DNA of 64,000 nucleotides from an uncultured Lachnospiraceae bacterium (GTDB lineage Bacteria; Bacillota; Clostridia; Lachnospirales; Lachnospiraceae). Of the stretch, positions 1 through 9,154 are shown in pieces (the stretch's first letter is position 1; every line of letters starts with the position of its first letter). The stretch covers positions 86,063 through 150,062 of the forward strand of contig CAPQSW010000003.1 of NCBI GenBank assembly GCA_948688495.1. The letters are read 5' to 3'. The translations under genes and the position numbers were made by a program. The notes below the pieces were generated by a model. It was not told where the DNA came from. It ran no database searches and worked only from the letters and a program-made list of their open reading frames with translations.

Positions 1-954
1 GCAAGTATTGCAGCGGCAGTGCTTGTGATGGTTGCATTGCTGCCGCAGACAAGCATTGCAGAACAAATTATAGGATTTATGAAAGAATATTTTTATGTGG
101 GTACAGACATGCGTCAGGACATTGCACAGAATGTGTACGAGGATACGGGCAAATACGGACATGTCAAAATGTCGATCCAGCAGATGCTCTCGGACGGCGC
201 CTGCGTATATTGCAATGTCTGTTATGAGGCGCTGGATGAGGAAGGGGAGGAATGGCTGGCAGAGCAGGAATTAGATATGGATAGTATCAGATTTTCGGAT
301 AGTGGTATGGACAATCTTGACACGTATGTATGGGCGCTTAGAGAGCAGAAGGAACAGGCAACCGAAAGGGCAAGGTATTTTACGTTCTTTTTTGCAGAAG
401 ATAGCGGCAAATTCAGTCTCAAGGACCGGAGCATGCAGATGTTTTATCCAATGTACAAAAGCCAGGGCATTGGCTGGGTGAAAATCGCCAGCAACCTTGA
501 TACGGTGTCGTATCGCCTGGTGGGTGATGAATCCCCCAGCAAATACTATGAGCCAAAATACCTGACTGCTTCAAGATTATCTTATGGGATTTTTGGGAAT
601 GACTATGGAATGTATGCTAAAGGGATAGATGAAGACGGAATGGAAAGTTATGGCTATAGCAAAGGGTTCGCAGAGGAGAAAGAAGATGACCGGGGATATG
701 TATATCATGACGGACTTCCTCTGTCGTTTATCATGAAGGATGGCTCCAGACTGGATATGGGCCTTGCGCAGCCCAATTTTTCCGAGGCGAAAGGAATTAA
801 CGGGATTGATACCAAGATTTCAGCAGGGTGGTATAATACGGACTGGTGGCATTATGATAAAGTTATGCCGATAGATGATCCGAATGAATTAGCAGGCGTG
901 GAGATTGACGGCGTTCACTATGATTTGGTGAAAGAGGAAATACCAGTAGAATAA
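1..954 (+). CDS. Membrane-anchored protein with exported C-terminal domain, 5' truncated
   Basis: The reading frame is open from the first base, so the start codon lies outside the window. The first ~20 codons encode a hydrophobic run rich in Ala, Val and Leu that looks like a transmembrane anchor. About 300 mostly polar residues follow, with a Cys-x-x-Cys-like patch (VYCNVCYE) near residue 65 and many Tyr, Asp and Gly. The end (IDGVHYDLVKEE) resembles the tail I recall for DUF4179-type anti-sigma-factor-like proteins, in which a cytoplasmic sigma-binding part precedes the anchor. That assignment is from memory. Function is otherwise unknown. A terminator follows within 25 bases. Confidence 0.6.
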   Translation, partial: ASIAAAVLVMVALLPQTSIAEQIIGFMKEYFYVGTDMRQDIAQNVYEDTGKYGHVKMSIQQMLSDGACVYCNVCYEALDEEGEEWLAEQELDMDSIRFSDSGMDNLDTYVWALREQKEQATERARYFTFFFAEDSGKFSLKDRSMQMFYPMYKSQGIGWVKIASNLDTVSYRLVGDESPSKYYEPKYLTASRLSYGIFGNDYGMYAKGIDEDGMESYGYSKGFAEEKEDDRGYVYHDGLPLSFIMKDGSRLDMGLAQPNFSEAKGINGIDTKISAGWYNTDWWHYDKVMPIDDPNELAGVEIDGVHYDLVKEEIPVE

Positions 955-975
955 TGCTATAGATTAAAAAATAGG

Positions 976-1013
976 GCCTGTCCGCTCTTGACAAAAGAGA
1001 GGGCAGGCTTTAT
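976..1013 (+). terminator. Intrinsic terminator overlapping the ileS promoter
   Basis: An 8-bp stem GCCTGTCC/GGGCAGGC with an inner CTCTT/AAGAG helix is followed by TTTATA. It ends the preceding gene. The -35 box of the ileS promoter lies inside the hairpin loop. Confidence 0.6.
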
Positions 1014-1016
1014 AAT
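988..1016 (+). promoter_or_regulatory. Consensus sigma-A promoter for ileS
   Basis: TTGACA (988-993) and TATAAT (1011-1016) are separated by exactly 17 bases. Transcription would begin near 1023, at the start of the T-box leader. Confidence 0.9.
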
Positions 1017-1022
1017 GTACAC

Positions 1023-1287
1023 GAATTATGGAAAGATGATGACGAAGACAGTAGGACAGCACATTTAATGTGACAGCGAGCCGGGAGGGTGGAAGCCGGT
1101 ACAGATAGAAGCTGTTTGAATATCCCTTCCAAGTTGCCCGCTGAACTCCTATCAGATAGTAGGCCGGGACGGTGTATTCCTCCGTTATGGGAATCGTGTA
1201 TGCTGGCATTTGCCAAAGTACAATGTAACAGGTGGTAATGATGCATTTATGGGCTTCGTCCTTTTACAGAGGATGGAGTTCTTTTTT
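1023..1287 (+). promoter_or_regulatory. T-box riboswitch, tRNA-Ile specific
   Basis: This is a typical T-box leader. The AGCGAG-type motif and GGTGGAAGCCGGT segment of stem I are at about 1070-1102. The specifier region GAATATCCC at about 1118-1126 presents ATC (Ile). The 3' T-box element carrying GGTGG is at 1227-1240. A terminator with a 12-bp stem (GGGCTTCGTCCT pairing with AGGATGGAGTTC, 1251-1281) and a T run completes it. Uncharged tRNA-Ile would pair with the specifier and the T-box and favour the antiterminator, allowing ileS expression. The specifier agrees with the downstream gene. Confidence 0.92.
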
Positions 1288-1294
1288 ATGCACA

Positions 1295-1370
1295 CGGGCG
1301 TCCAAAGGAAATATGTCAGCAGGCTTGCGGACGCCCGGCGCGGCGAGTAGGATGAGATCTTCCCTGCTCG
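1295..1370 (+). promoter_or_regulatory. Two extra leader hairpins between T-box terminator and ileS
   Basis: Beyond the T-box terminator, the leader carries a 9-bp stem (CGGGCGTCC/GGACGCCCG, 1295-1303 with 1329-1337) and an 8-bp stem (CGAGTAGG/CCTGCTCG, 1344-1351 with 1363-1370). The AAAGGAG ribosome binding site follows. Neither has a T tract. They are not part of the standard T-box fold, and their role is unknown. Confidence 0.5.
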
Positions 1371-1396
1371 ATTCTTATTAAGAAAGGAGAATCAAA

Positions 1397-4300
1397 ATGT
1401 ATAACAAAGTCGAGACAAATCTAAACTTTGTGGAAAGAGAAAAGCAGACAGAGCAGTTTTGGAAAGACCAGGATATTTTTAAGAAAAGCATGGAGAACCG
1501 TAAAGAAGGGGAGACCTATACGTTCTATGATGGCCCGCCCACAGCAAATGGAAAGCCGCACATTGGCCATGTGCTGACCCGTGTCATCAAGGATATGATA
1601 CCGAGATACCAGACCATGAAGGGCAGAATGGTTCCACGTAAGGCGGGATGGGATACTCATGGGCTTCCGGTAGAGCTGGAAGTGGAAAAGCTGCTGGGGC
1701 TGGACGGCAAGGAGCAGATTGAGGAGTACGGCTTAGAGCCGTTTATAGATAAATGTAAAGAAAGTGTCTGGAAATACAAGGGCATGTGGGAGGATTTCTC
1801 CGGCACGGTCGGTTTCTGGGCAGATATGGACAATCCCTATGTTACCTACCACAATGATTTTATAGAATCCGAGTGGTGGGCGCTGAAAGAAATCTGGGAT
1901 AAGAAATTGTTGTACAAGGGATTCAAAATTGTGCCCTACTGCCCACGCTGCGGTACGCCGCTTTCTGCACAGGAGGTGGCGCAGGGCTATAAGACCGTAA
2001 AAGAGCGTTCCGCGATTGTCCGCTTCAAGGCAGTGGGTGAGGACGCCTACTTCCTGGCGTGGACAACGACGCCCTGGACATTGCCCTCGAACCTTGCGCT
2101 TTGTATGCATCCCGAGGAGACTTACTGCAAGGTGAAGGCGGTTGACGGCTATACGTATTACATGGCAGAAGCGCTTCTTGACAAGGTGCTGTCTTCCCTG
2201 CTTGACAAGGAGCAGCAGGCGGCCGGGGCCAAGGCGTACGAAGTTTTGGAAACGTATAAAGGAAAAGATTTGGAATACCGGGAGTACGAACCTCTGTTTG
2301 CATGTGCGGGCGAGGCTGCGGCAAAACAGCACAAGAAAGCGCATTTTGTTACCTGTAATACCTATGTTACGATGACAGACGGTACGGGAATCGTCCACAT
2401 TGCGCCGGCATTTGGTGAAGATGACTCCAAGGTAGGCAGGGACTATGATCTGCCTTTCGTACAGTTTGTAAACGGCAAGGGAGAACTGACCGAGGGAACG
2501 CCGTATGCAGGAGTTTTCTGTAAGAAAGCGGATTTGATGATCCTTCAGGATTTGGAAGACCAGAAGTTACTGTTTGACGCGCCGAAATTTGAGCATGAAT
2601 ATCCACATTGCTGGCGCTGCGACACGCCGCTCATCTATTATGCGAGGGAATCCTGGTTTATCAAGATGACGGAAGTGAAGGAAGACTTAATCCGCAATAA
2701 CAACACGATTAACTGGATTCCTGAGAGCATCGGAAAGGGGCGTTTTGGCGACTGGCTGGAAAATGTGCAGGACTGGGGAATTTCCAGGAACCGTTACTGG
2801 GGAACGCCGTTGAATATCTGGGAATGTGAGTGCGGCCATATGCATTCCATCGGCAGTATCGCAGAACTGAAGGAAATGTCTGACAACTGCCCGGAGGAGA
2901 TTGAACTGCACCGCCCATATATTGACGCAGTGACAATTAAGTGCCCCAAATGCGGCAAGGAAATGCACCGCGTACCGGAAGTGATTGACTGCTGGTTTGA
3001 CTCAGGGGCAATGCCGTTTGCACAGCACCACTATCCGTTTGAGAACAAAGAATTGTTTGAACAGCAGTTCCCGGCACAGTTTATTTCAGAAGCTGTAGAC
3101 CAGACCCGCGGCTGGTTCTATTCCCTGTTGGCAGAGTCCACGCTGCTGTTTAACAAGGCGCCCTATGAGAATGTTATCGTGTTAGGCCATGTGCAGGATG
3201 AGAATGGACAGAAGATGAGCAAATCCAAGGGAAATGCGGTAGATCCATTTGAAGCACTAGAGCAGTATGGTGCAGACGCCATCCGCTGGTATTTTTATGT
3301 CAATTCCGCGCCCTGGCTGCCCAACCGTTTTCACGGGAAGGCCGTACAGGAGGGACAGCGCAAATTTATGGGAACGCTGTGGAATACCTATGCATTTTTC
3401 ATTCTCTATGCAAATATTGACGAATTTGATGCAACAAACTATAAATTGGAATATGATAAATTATCTGTGATGGATAAATGGCTGTTGTCCAAGTTAAACA
3501 CGCTGATAACGGAAGTGGACGACGATCTGGGTAATTACCGGATTCCTGAGGCGGCAAGGGCATTGCAGGAATTTGTGGAAGACATGAGCAATTGGTATGT
3601 CAGAAGAAGCCGGGAGCGTTTCTGGGCGAAGGGCATGGAGCAGGATAAAATTAACGCTTATATGACGCTGTACACTGCACTGGTGACGGTCAGCAAGCTG
3701 GCGGCTCCGATGATTCCATTTATGACAGAGGACATTTACCGCAATCTGGTGTGCAGCATTGACAGTTCTGCGCCGGAGAGCGTTCACCTGTGTGACTTCC
3801 CCGTGGCGGATGCGTCTATGGTTGACAAAGAGCTTGAGCGGAATATGGACGCAGTATTAAAGATTGTCGTTATGGGCCGTGCCTGCCGCAACAGCGCAAA
3901 CATCAAGAACCGTCAGCCGATCGGGGCGATGTTCGTAAAGGCGCCCTATGAGCTGCCAGAATTTTTCCAGGAGATTATCGCCGACGAGCTGAATGTGAAG
4001 AAAGTGGCATTTACGGAGGATGTCAGCAGTTTCACAGACTATACTTTTAAACCGCAGCTGCGCACCGTAGGGCCGAAATATGGCAAGTTCTTAAAGCAGA
4101 TTCAGCAGGCATTGTCTGAGCTTGACGGAAATAAAGCGTACGCGGAATTAAAGAGTAAAGGAAGTATTACTCTTGACAGTGTAAATGCAGAAGTTGTATT
4201 ATGTGAGGAGGATCTTCTAATTACAATGACACAGCAGGAAGGTTATGTGACAGAAGGAGACAATGAGGTAACCGTAGTACTTGATACCAATCTGACGCCG

Positions 4301-4561
4301 GAGCTGATAGAAGAAGGCTTTGTGCGGGAACTGATCAGCAAGATTCAGACCATGCGCAAAGAGGCAGGCTTTGAGGTGATGGACAAAATTACTGTTTCTT
4401 ATCAGGCAGAGGAAAAGATTGACACAGTCTTTCGTAAGCATGGTACCCAGATACAGTCTGAGGTGCTTGCCGAGGACATTGACAGCACCCAGATAAAAGG
4501 ACACCAGAAGGAATGGAATATCAACGGAGAACACGTAGTACTCGGAGTAGAGAAAGTATAG
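1397..4561 (+). CDS. ileS: Isoleucine--tRNA ligase
   Basis: A class Ia aminoacyl-tRNA synthetase that charges tRNA-Ile in the cytoplasm. The HIGH motif (PHIGH, residues 54-58) and KMSKS motif (606-610) are intact. Between them lie the CP1 editing domain and two Cys-x2-Cys pairs (CPRCG and CPKCG types). At 1054 residues it is longer than the ~920-residue IleRS1 form and fits the longer, eukaryote-like IleRS2 type that is often naturally mupirocin tolerant. That subtype call rests on length and general look only. The start at 1397 follows AAAGGAG. Expression is controlled by the Ile T-box upstream. Confidence 0.97.
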   Translation: MYNKVETNLNFVEREKQTEQFWKDQDIFKKSMENRKEGETYTFYDGPPTANGKPHIGHVLTRVIKDMIPRYQTMKGRMVPRKAGWDTHGLPVELEVEKLLGLDGKEQIEEYGLEPFIDKCKESVWKYKGMWEDFSGTVGFWADMDNPYVTYHNDFIESEWWALKEIWDKKLLYKGFKIVPYCPRCGTPLSAQEVAQGYKTVKERSAIVRFKAVGEDAYFLAWTTTPWTLPSNLALCMHPEETYCKVKAVDGYTYYMAEALLDKVLSSLLDKEQQAAGAKAYEVLETYKGKDLEYREYEPLFACAGEAAAKQHKKAHFVTCNTYVTMTDGTGIVHIAPAFGEDDSKVGRDYDLPFVQFVNGKGELTEGTPYAGVFCKKADLMILQDLEDQKLLFDAPKFEHEYPHCWRCDTPLIYYARESWFIKMTEVKEDLIRNNNTINWIPESIGKGRFGDWLENVQDWGISRNRYWGTPLNIWECECGHMHSIGSIAELKEMSDNCPEEIELHRPYIDAVTIKCPKCGKEMHRVPEVIDCWFDSGAMPFAQHHYPFENKELFEQQFPAQFISEAVDQTRGWFYSLLAESTLLFNKAPYENVIVLGHVQDENGQKMSKSKGNAVDPFEALEQYGADAIRWYFYVNSAPWLPNRFHGKAVQEGQRKFMGTLWNTYAFFILYANIDEFDATNYKLEYDKLSVMDKWLLSKLNTLITEVDDDLGNYRIPEAARALQEFVEDMSNWYVRRSRERFWAKGMEQDKINAYMTLYTALVTVSKLAAPMIPFMTEDIYRNLVCSIDSSAPESVHLCDFPVADASMVDKELERNMDAVLKIVVMGRACRNSANIKNRQPIGAMFVKAPYELPEFFQEIIADELNVKKVAFTEDVSSFTDYTFKPQLRTVGPKYGKFLKQIQQALSELDGNKAYAELKSKGSITLDSVNAEVVLCEEDLLITMTQQEGYVTEGDNEVTVVLDTNLTPELIEEGFVRELISKIQTMRKEAGFEVMDKITVSYQAEEKIDTVFRKHGTQIQSEVLAEDIDSTQIKGHQKEWNINGEHVVLGVEKV

Positions 4562-4641
4562 GAAACAAGAGAAGAAACTCATCAAAACAGAGAAGATTTC
4601 GTTTGTCTAACATGTATGCACCAGAGAAAAAGGAGATGGCT

Positions 4642-7110
4642 ATGAAAAGAATAATTGATAAGCAGAAGTTTATCCAGGAGATTAAGAACAATGTAAAGAA
4701 TCTTTACCGCAAGACATTGGAGGAAGCTTCCCAGCAGGAAGTATACCAGGCGGTGTCCAATGCTGTGAAGAATGTAATTATTGACCAGTGGCTTGCCACT
4801 CAGAAGACATTTGAGAAGGAAGACCCTAAGATTCTCTATTATATGTCTATGGAGTTCTTGATGGGAAGGGCGCTTGGAAACAATCTGATTAACATGACTG
4901 CCTATACCGAAGTCAAGGAAGCGCTTGAGGAAATCGGATTTGATTTGAATGTGATCGAGGATCAGGAGCCCGATCCGGCGCTTGGAAATGGCGGACTTGG
5001 AAGACTTGCAGCCTGCTTTATGGAATCTCTTTCAACACTGGGTTATCCGGCGTATGGCTGCGGAATCCGTTACCGCTACGGTCTGTTCCGCCAGAAAATC
5101 GAGAACGGCTTCCAGGTGGAGGTACCGGACAACTGGCTCAAAGATGGTTATCCGTTTGAACTGCGCCGCCCGGAGCATACGTTCCAAGTTAAGTTTGGCG
5201 GTTACGTGCGTTCTGAGATGGCTGGTAACGGAAGGATGAAGTTCATCCATGAGGGCTATCAGTCTGTGCGCGCCGTGCCCTATGATATGCCGGTGCTTGG
5301 ATATAACAATAACATGGTCAATGTACTCATCGCCTGGGATGCAGAGCCCGAAGAATATTTTGAGCTGGACGCATTTGACAAGGGAGATTATAAAAAGGCC
5401 GTGGAGCAGGAGAACCTTGCGCGCAATCTTGTAGAAGTATTATATCCGAATGATAACCACATTCAGGGTAAGGAGCTCCGCCTGAAACAGCAGTATTTCT
5501 TTGTGTCTGCCAGCGTGCAGCGTGCGGTTGCACGTTATAAGAAATATCACGCGGACCTGCATAAGCTGCCGGAAAAAGTGGCAATCCAGTTGAATGATAC
5601 CCACCCGACTGTGGCAGTGGCAGAATTGATGCGTATCCTTTTGGATGAGGAAGGCATGGAGTGGGATGAGGCATGGGAGATTACCACACATACCTGCGCA
5701 TATACAAACCATACCATCATGTCTGAGGCGTTGGAGAAATGGCCGATTGAGATATTCTCCAGGCTTTTGCCGAGAATTTATCAGATTGTGGAAGAAATTA
5801 ACCGCCGTTTTATCCTGGATATTGAGAAGAAGTTCCCAGGCGACCGCAATAAGGTACAGAAAATGGCAATCATTTATGACGGTCAGGTAAAGATGGCGCA
5901 TCTTGCAATTGCTGCAGGCTGTTCTGTCAACGGTGTGGCAAGGCTGCATACAGAGATTTTAAAGAATCAGGAGCTGCATGATTTCTATGAGATGTTCCCT
6001 GAGAAATTTAATAACAAGACGAACGGTATCACGCAGAGGAGATTCCTCTATCATGGAAATCCGCTGCTTTCGGAATGGATTAATAAATATATTGGCAACG
6101 ACTGGGTAACGAATCTGCCGCATTTGGAGAAACTTGCAGTTTATGTGGATGATGAGAAGGCGCAGCAGGAGTTCATGAACATTAAATACCAGAACAAGCT
6201 GCGACTTGCAGACTACATTAAGAAGCATAACGGCATTACCGTAGACCCACGTTCCATTTTTGACGTACAGGTCAAACGTCTTCACGAATATAAGCGCCAG
6301 CTTTTGAACATTTTACATGTGATGTACCTTTACAACAAGATTAAGGAACACCCGGAGATGGATTTCTATCCGAGAACCTTCATTTTTGGCGCGAAGGCGG
6401 CTGCAGGATACCGTATTGCCAAGCTGACGATAAAGTTAATCAACAGTGTGGCAGAAGTGGTCAACAATGACGCCTCAATCGGCGGTAAGCTTAAAGTAGT
6501 ATTTATTGAGGATTATAAGGTTTCTACGGCAGAGTGGATTTTTGCTGCATCAGACGTGTCTGAGCAGATTTCCACAGCAAGTAAGGAGGCGTCTGGAACT
6601 GGTAACATGAAGTTTATGTTAAACGGTGCGGTAACGCTTGGAACGATGGACGGCGCGAATGTGGAAATCGTAGAAGAAGTCGGAGAGGAGAATGCTTTTA
6701 TCTTCGGTATGAGCTCGGAAGAGGTTATTGGACATGAGCAGAAACGTGACTATGATCCAATGCAGATTTTCAACAATGACCAGGATATCCGCCAGGTATT
6801 GATGCAGCTCATCAATGGAACCTATTCACATAATGATCCAGAGCTGTTCCGCCCGCTGTACAATTCTCTGCTGAATACAAAGGAGACACAGTTTGCAGAT
6901 ACTTATTTTATCCTCAAGGATTTCCGCTCTTATGCAGAAGCACAGGAGAGAGTTGAGAAAGCTTACCGGGATGAGAAAGGCTGGGCTAGAATGGCAATGC
7001 TTAACGTGGCGCATGCCGGCAAGTTTACATCTGACCGTACGATTCAGGAGTATGTAGATGACATCTGGCATCTGGATAGGGTGAAGGTTGTAATGCCGGA
7101 AGAAAAATAA
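4642..7110 (+). CDS. glgP: Glycogen/maltodextrin phosphorylase
   Basis: A GT35-family enzyme that releases glucose 1-phosphate from alpha-1,4-glucans using PLP and phosphate. The signature around the PLP lysine (EASGTGNMKF, Lys657) is intact, as is the NGGLGRLAACF region near residue 115. The 822-residue length is normal for the family. The start at 4642 is chosen because AAGGAG (4630-4635) sits 6 bases ahead; a longer open frame back into ileS lacks a good ribosome binding site. It lies 80 bases after ileS and ends at a strong terminator. No other glycogen genes are nearby. Confidence 0.95.
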   Translation: MKRIIDKQKFIQEIKNNVKNLYRKTLEEASQQEVYQAVSNAVKNVIIDQWLATQKTFEKEDPKILYYMSMEFLMGRALGNNLINMTAYTEVKEALEEIGFDLNVIEDQEPDPALGNGGLGRLAACFMESLSTLGYPAYGCGIRYRYGLFRQKIENGFQVEVPDNWLKDGYPFELRRPEHTFQVKFGGYVRSEMAGNGRMKFIHEGYQSVRAVPYDMPVLGYNNNMVNVLIAWDAEPEEYFELDAFDKGDYKKAVEQENLARNLVEVLYPNDNHIQGKELRLKQQYFFVSASVQRAVARYKKYHADLHKLPEKVAIQLNDTHPTVAVAELMRILLDEEGMEWDEAWEITTHTCAYTNHTIMSEALEKWPIEIFSRLLPRIYQIVEEINRRFILDIEKKFPGDRNKVQKMAIIYDGQVKMAHLAIAAGCSVNGVARLHTEILKNQELHDFYEMFPEKFNNKTNGITQRRFLYHGNPLLSEWINKYIGNDWVTNLPHLEKLAVYVDDEKAQQEFMNIKYQNKLRLADYIKKHNGITVDPRSIFDVQVKRLHEYKRQLLNILHVMYLYNKIKEHPEMDFYPRTFIFGAKAAAGYRIAKLTIKLINSVAEVVNNDASIGGKLKVVFIEDYKVSTAEWIFAASDVSEQISTASKEASGTGNMKFMLNGAVTLGTMDGANVEIVEEVGEENAFIFGMSSEEVIGHEQKRDYDPMQIFNNDQDIRQVLMQLINGTYSHNDPELFRPLYNSLLNTKETQFADTYFILKDFRSYAEAQERVEKAYRDEKGWARMAMLNVAHAGKFTSDRTIQEYVDDIWHLDRVKVVMPEEK

Positions 7111-7128
7111 CGGAGAGATAACAAAGGG

Positions 7129-7177
7129 CTGTCGCAAAATACAATCAGAAACGGCTGTTTTTGCGGCAGTCTCTTTT
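7129..7177 (+). terminator. Intrinsic terminator after glgP
   Basis: An 11-bp stem CTGTCGCAAAA (7129-7139) / TTTTGCGGCAG (7159-7169) is followed by CTCTTTTT. Confidence 0.85.
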
Positions 7178-7189
7178 TCGATAAAAATT

Positions 7190-8149
7190 ATGGATAGAAT
7201 GAAAATAAGAAATTCGCTGTTGCTATTGTTGACAGCGGCCATCTGGGGTGTAGCGTTTGTGGCACAGAGTGTAGGGATGGATTATGTGGGGCCATTTACG
7301 TTTAACTGTGTGCGTTCCCTGATCGGAGGGCTCGTCCTGATTCCCTGTATCTGGTTTCTTGGCAGGCTGGAGGGGAAGATTGAGAGAAAGAAGACGATAC
7401 ATGGAGAGAGGAAAAAAGAACAGAAAGAGCTGCTGATTGGCGGCATACTGTGCGGACTTCTGTTGTGTCTGGCGAGTAATTTTCAGCAGCAGGGGATTAT
7501 GTATACTTCCGTGGGAAAAGCAGGATTTATCACCGCATGCTATATCATTATTGTCCCGCTTCTTGGGATATTCCTGCATAAGAGATGTGGGTTAAATGTA
7601 TGGCTGGGCGTGTTTTTTGCCCTTATGGGGCTGTATTTTCTGTGTATAAAGGGAAATGTAGATACGATAGAGGCGGACAGGCTTGTTTCCTGGCTTCCGG
7701 TTGGGAAAGGCGAGGTTCTGCTTATGATCTGTGCACTGTTGTTTTCGCTGCATATTCTAGTAATTGATTATTTTACCATGCGGGTCGATGGTGTAAAGAT
7801 GTCCTGTATTCAGTTTTTTGTATGCGGAATCTTGTCTGGCGTTGGGATGTTTTTAGCAGAAGAACCGCGGGTGGCTGATATACTTACGGCATGGCAGCCC
7901 ATCTTGTATGCAGGGGTCATGTCCTGCGGTGTGGCATATACGCTGCAGATTGTGGGGCAAAAAGGTATCAATCCCACGGTGGCGTCCCTGATTCTCAGCC
8001 TTGAGTCCGTGATTTCTGTATTGGCAGGGATGCTGTTGCTTTCACAGAGGCTGTCACAGTGGGAAATCTTAGGCTGTGTGCTCATGTTCGTTGCAATCAT
8101 TTTGGCGCAGCTTCCCCGGAGGGAGAAAGGCAAATTATATGAAAGCTAA
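7190..8149 (+). CDS. EamA/DMT-family transporter
   Basis: A 319-residue membrane protein of the drug/metabolite transporter superfamily, with about ten hydrophobic segments in two EamA repeats. The start of the first repeat (AAIWGVAFVAQ) is typical. The substrate cannot be inferred. A polar loop rich in Lys and Glu (about residues 65-85) separates helices 2 and 3. The start may be 7190 or the ATG at 7199; neither has a clear ribosome binding site, and the terminator of glgP lies directly upstream. The 3' end overlaps the next gene by 11 bases, suggesting coupled translation. Confidence 0.85.
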   Translation: MDRMKIRNSLLLLLTAAIWGVAFVAQSVGMDYVGPFTFNCVRSLIGGLVLIPCIWFLGRLEGKIERKKTIHGERKKEQKELLIGGILCGLLLCLASNFQQQGIMYTSVGKAGFITACYIIIVPLLGIFLHKRCGLNVWLGVFFALMGLYFLCIKGNVDTIEADRLVSWLPVGKGEVLLMICALLFSLHILVIDYFTMRVDGVKMSCIQFFVCGILSGVGMFLAEEPRVADILTAWQPILYAGVMSCGVAYTLQIVGQKGINPTVASLILSLESVISVLAGMLLLSQRLSQWEILGCVLMFVAIILAQLPRREKGKLYES

Positions 8150-9128
8150 GAGAATAAAACAGAGGTTTCAGAAAAAAATGTTATTGCTGCCGCTCATTGT
8201 GCTTCTGCTGTGTATTTTGTCGGGCTGCCAGAATGACGAGGAGGCAAGGCAGAATCAGGAAGCATACCGTAAGCTGGGTATCAATAAGATGAATGAAGGT
8301 GATTATGCAGGGGCAGTGGAAGCTTTTCAGAAGGCGTTAGACCAGTCGCAGGCGGTGATTGGGGACATGGAGCTTGACATTTGCTATTACAAGGCAACGG
8401 CCCAGTATAACAACGGGGATATAAAGGGGGCGGTAACTACCTGTAATGCCCTGATTGATTACGATGATAAGGATGCCAAGGCATATTTTATCCGGGGCTG
8501 CGTCCACCTCAAAGAAGGTGACAGCGAGAATGCCCGCAAAGATTACGCAAACGCCCTGGAGCTTTCCGGTAATAATTATGCGTTGTATCTCTCTGTATAT
8601 GAGAATCTGGCAGGCGCTGGATTTGATACCGAGGCGGAGGAGCTGGTGGCAAAGGCGTTAGAGCTGTCTGGAGAGGAAGCGGAGGATTACCGGGAGCGGG
8701 GACATATCTATTTAATTCGGAAAGAATACGATAATGCCAGGAAAGAGCTCGACAAGGCAATTAAAATGGGCGATACCAAAGCGCTCTTATATCTGGCGCA
8801 GGTTTACGATGCCCAAAAAGACGATAAAAAGGCAAAGTCCCTGTATGAGAGCTATCTTAAGCAGAATGATTCCGATACGGATACGATGATTGCCTTGGGA
8901 GAAATGCAGATGGAGGCAGGAAAGTACAAAAGGGCATTGGAATTGTTTCAGCAGGCATTGGAAGCAGGAAATACGGAAGATGCGAAGAAGCTGCGCCGCA
9001 ACGAAATTATCTGTTATGAGAATCTTCTGGATTTTGCTAAGGCGAAAGAGAAAATGGCTTCCTATGTAAAGGATTATCCAGAGGATGAGGAGGCGCAGCG
9101 GGAGAATCTTTTTTTACAGACTAGATAG
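8139..9128 (+). CDS. TPR-repeat lipoprotein
   Basis: The protein begins with a basic, hydrophobic signal peptide ending in a lipobox (ILSGC, Cys near residue 29), so it should be lipid-anchored outside the membrane. The rest is a series of tetratricopeptide-like helical pairs (for example AYRKLGINKMNEGDYAGAVE and later AYFIRGCVHLKEGD units) reaching to the C terminus, about eight in all. TPR arrays bind other proteins; the partner is unknown. The start at 8139 lies 3' of GGGAGAAAGG and inside the end of the transporter gene. The next gene encodes a secreted wall enzyme, so a role at the cell surface is plausible. Confidence 0.85.
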   Translation: MKAKRIKQRFQKKMLLLPLIVLLLCILSGCQNDEEARQNQEAYRKLGINKMNEGDYAGAVEAFQKALDQSQAVIGDMELDICYYKATAQYNNGDIKGAVTTCNALIDYDDKDAKAYFIRGCVHLKEGDSENARKDYANALELSGNNYALYLSVYENLAGAGFDTEAEELVAKALELSGEEAEDYRERGHIYLIRKEYDNARKELDKAIKMGDTKALLYLAQVYDAQKDDKKAKSLYESYLKQNDSDTDTMIALGEMQMEAGKYKRALELFQQALEAGNTEDAKKLRRNEIICYENLLDFAKAKEKMASYVKDYPEDEEAQRENLFLQTR

Positions 9129-9154
9129 AATCAACAATGGAGAGAAAAAAGAGG

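Noticed and set aside
1733..2398. 221-codon minus-strand open frame inside ileS
   Set aside because: Shadow of the ileS reading frame, with no start signal and a composition unlike a protein.
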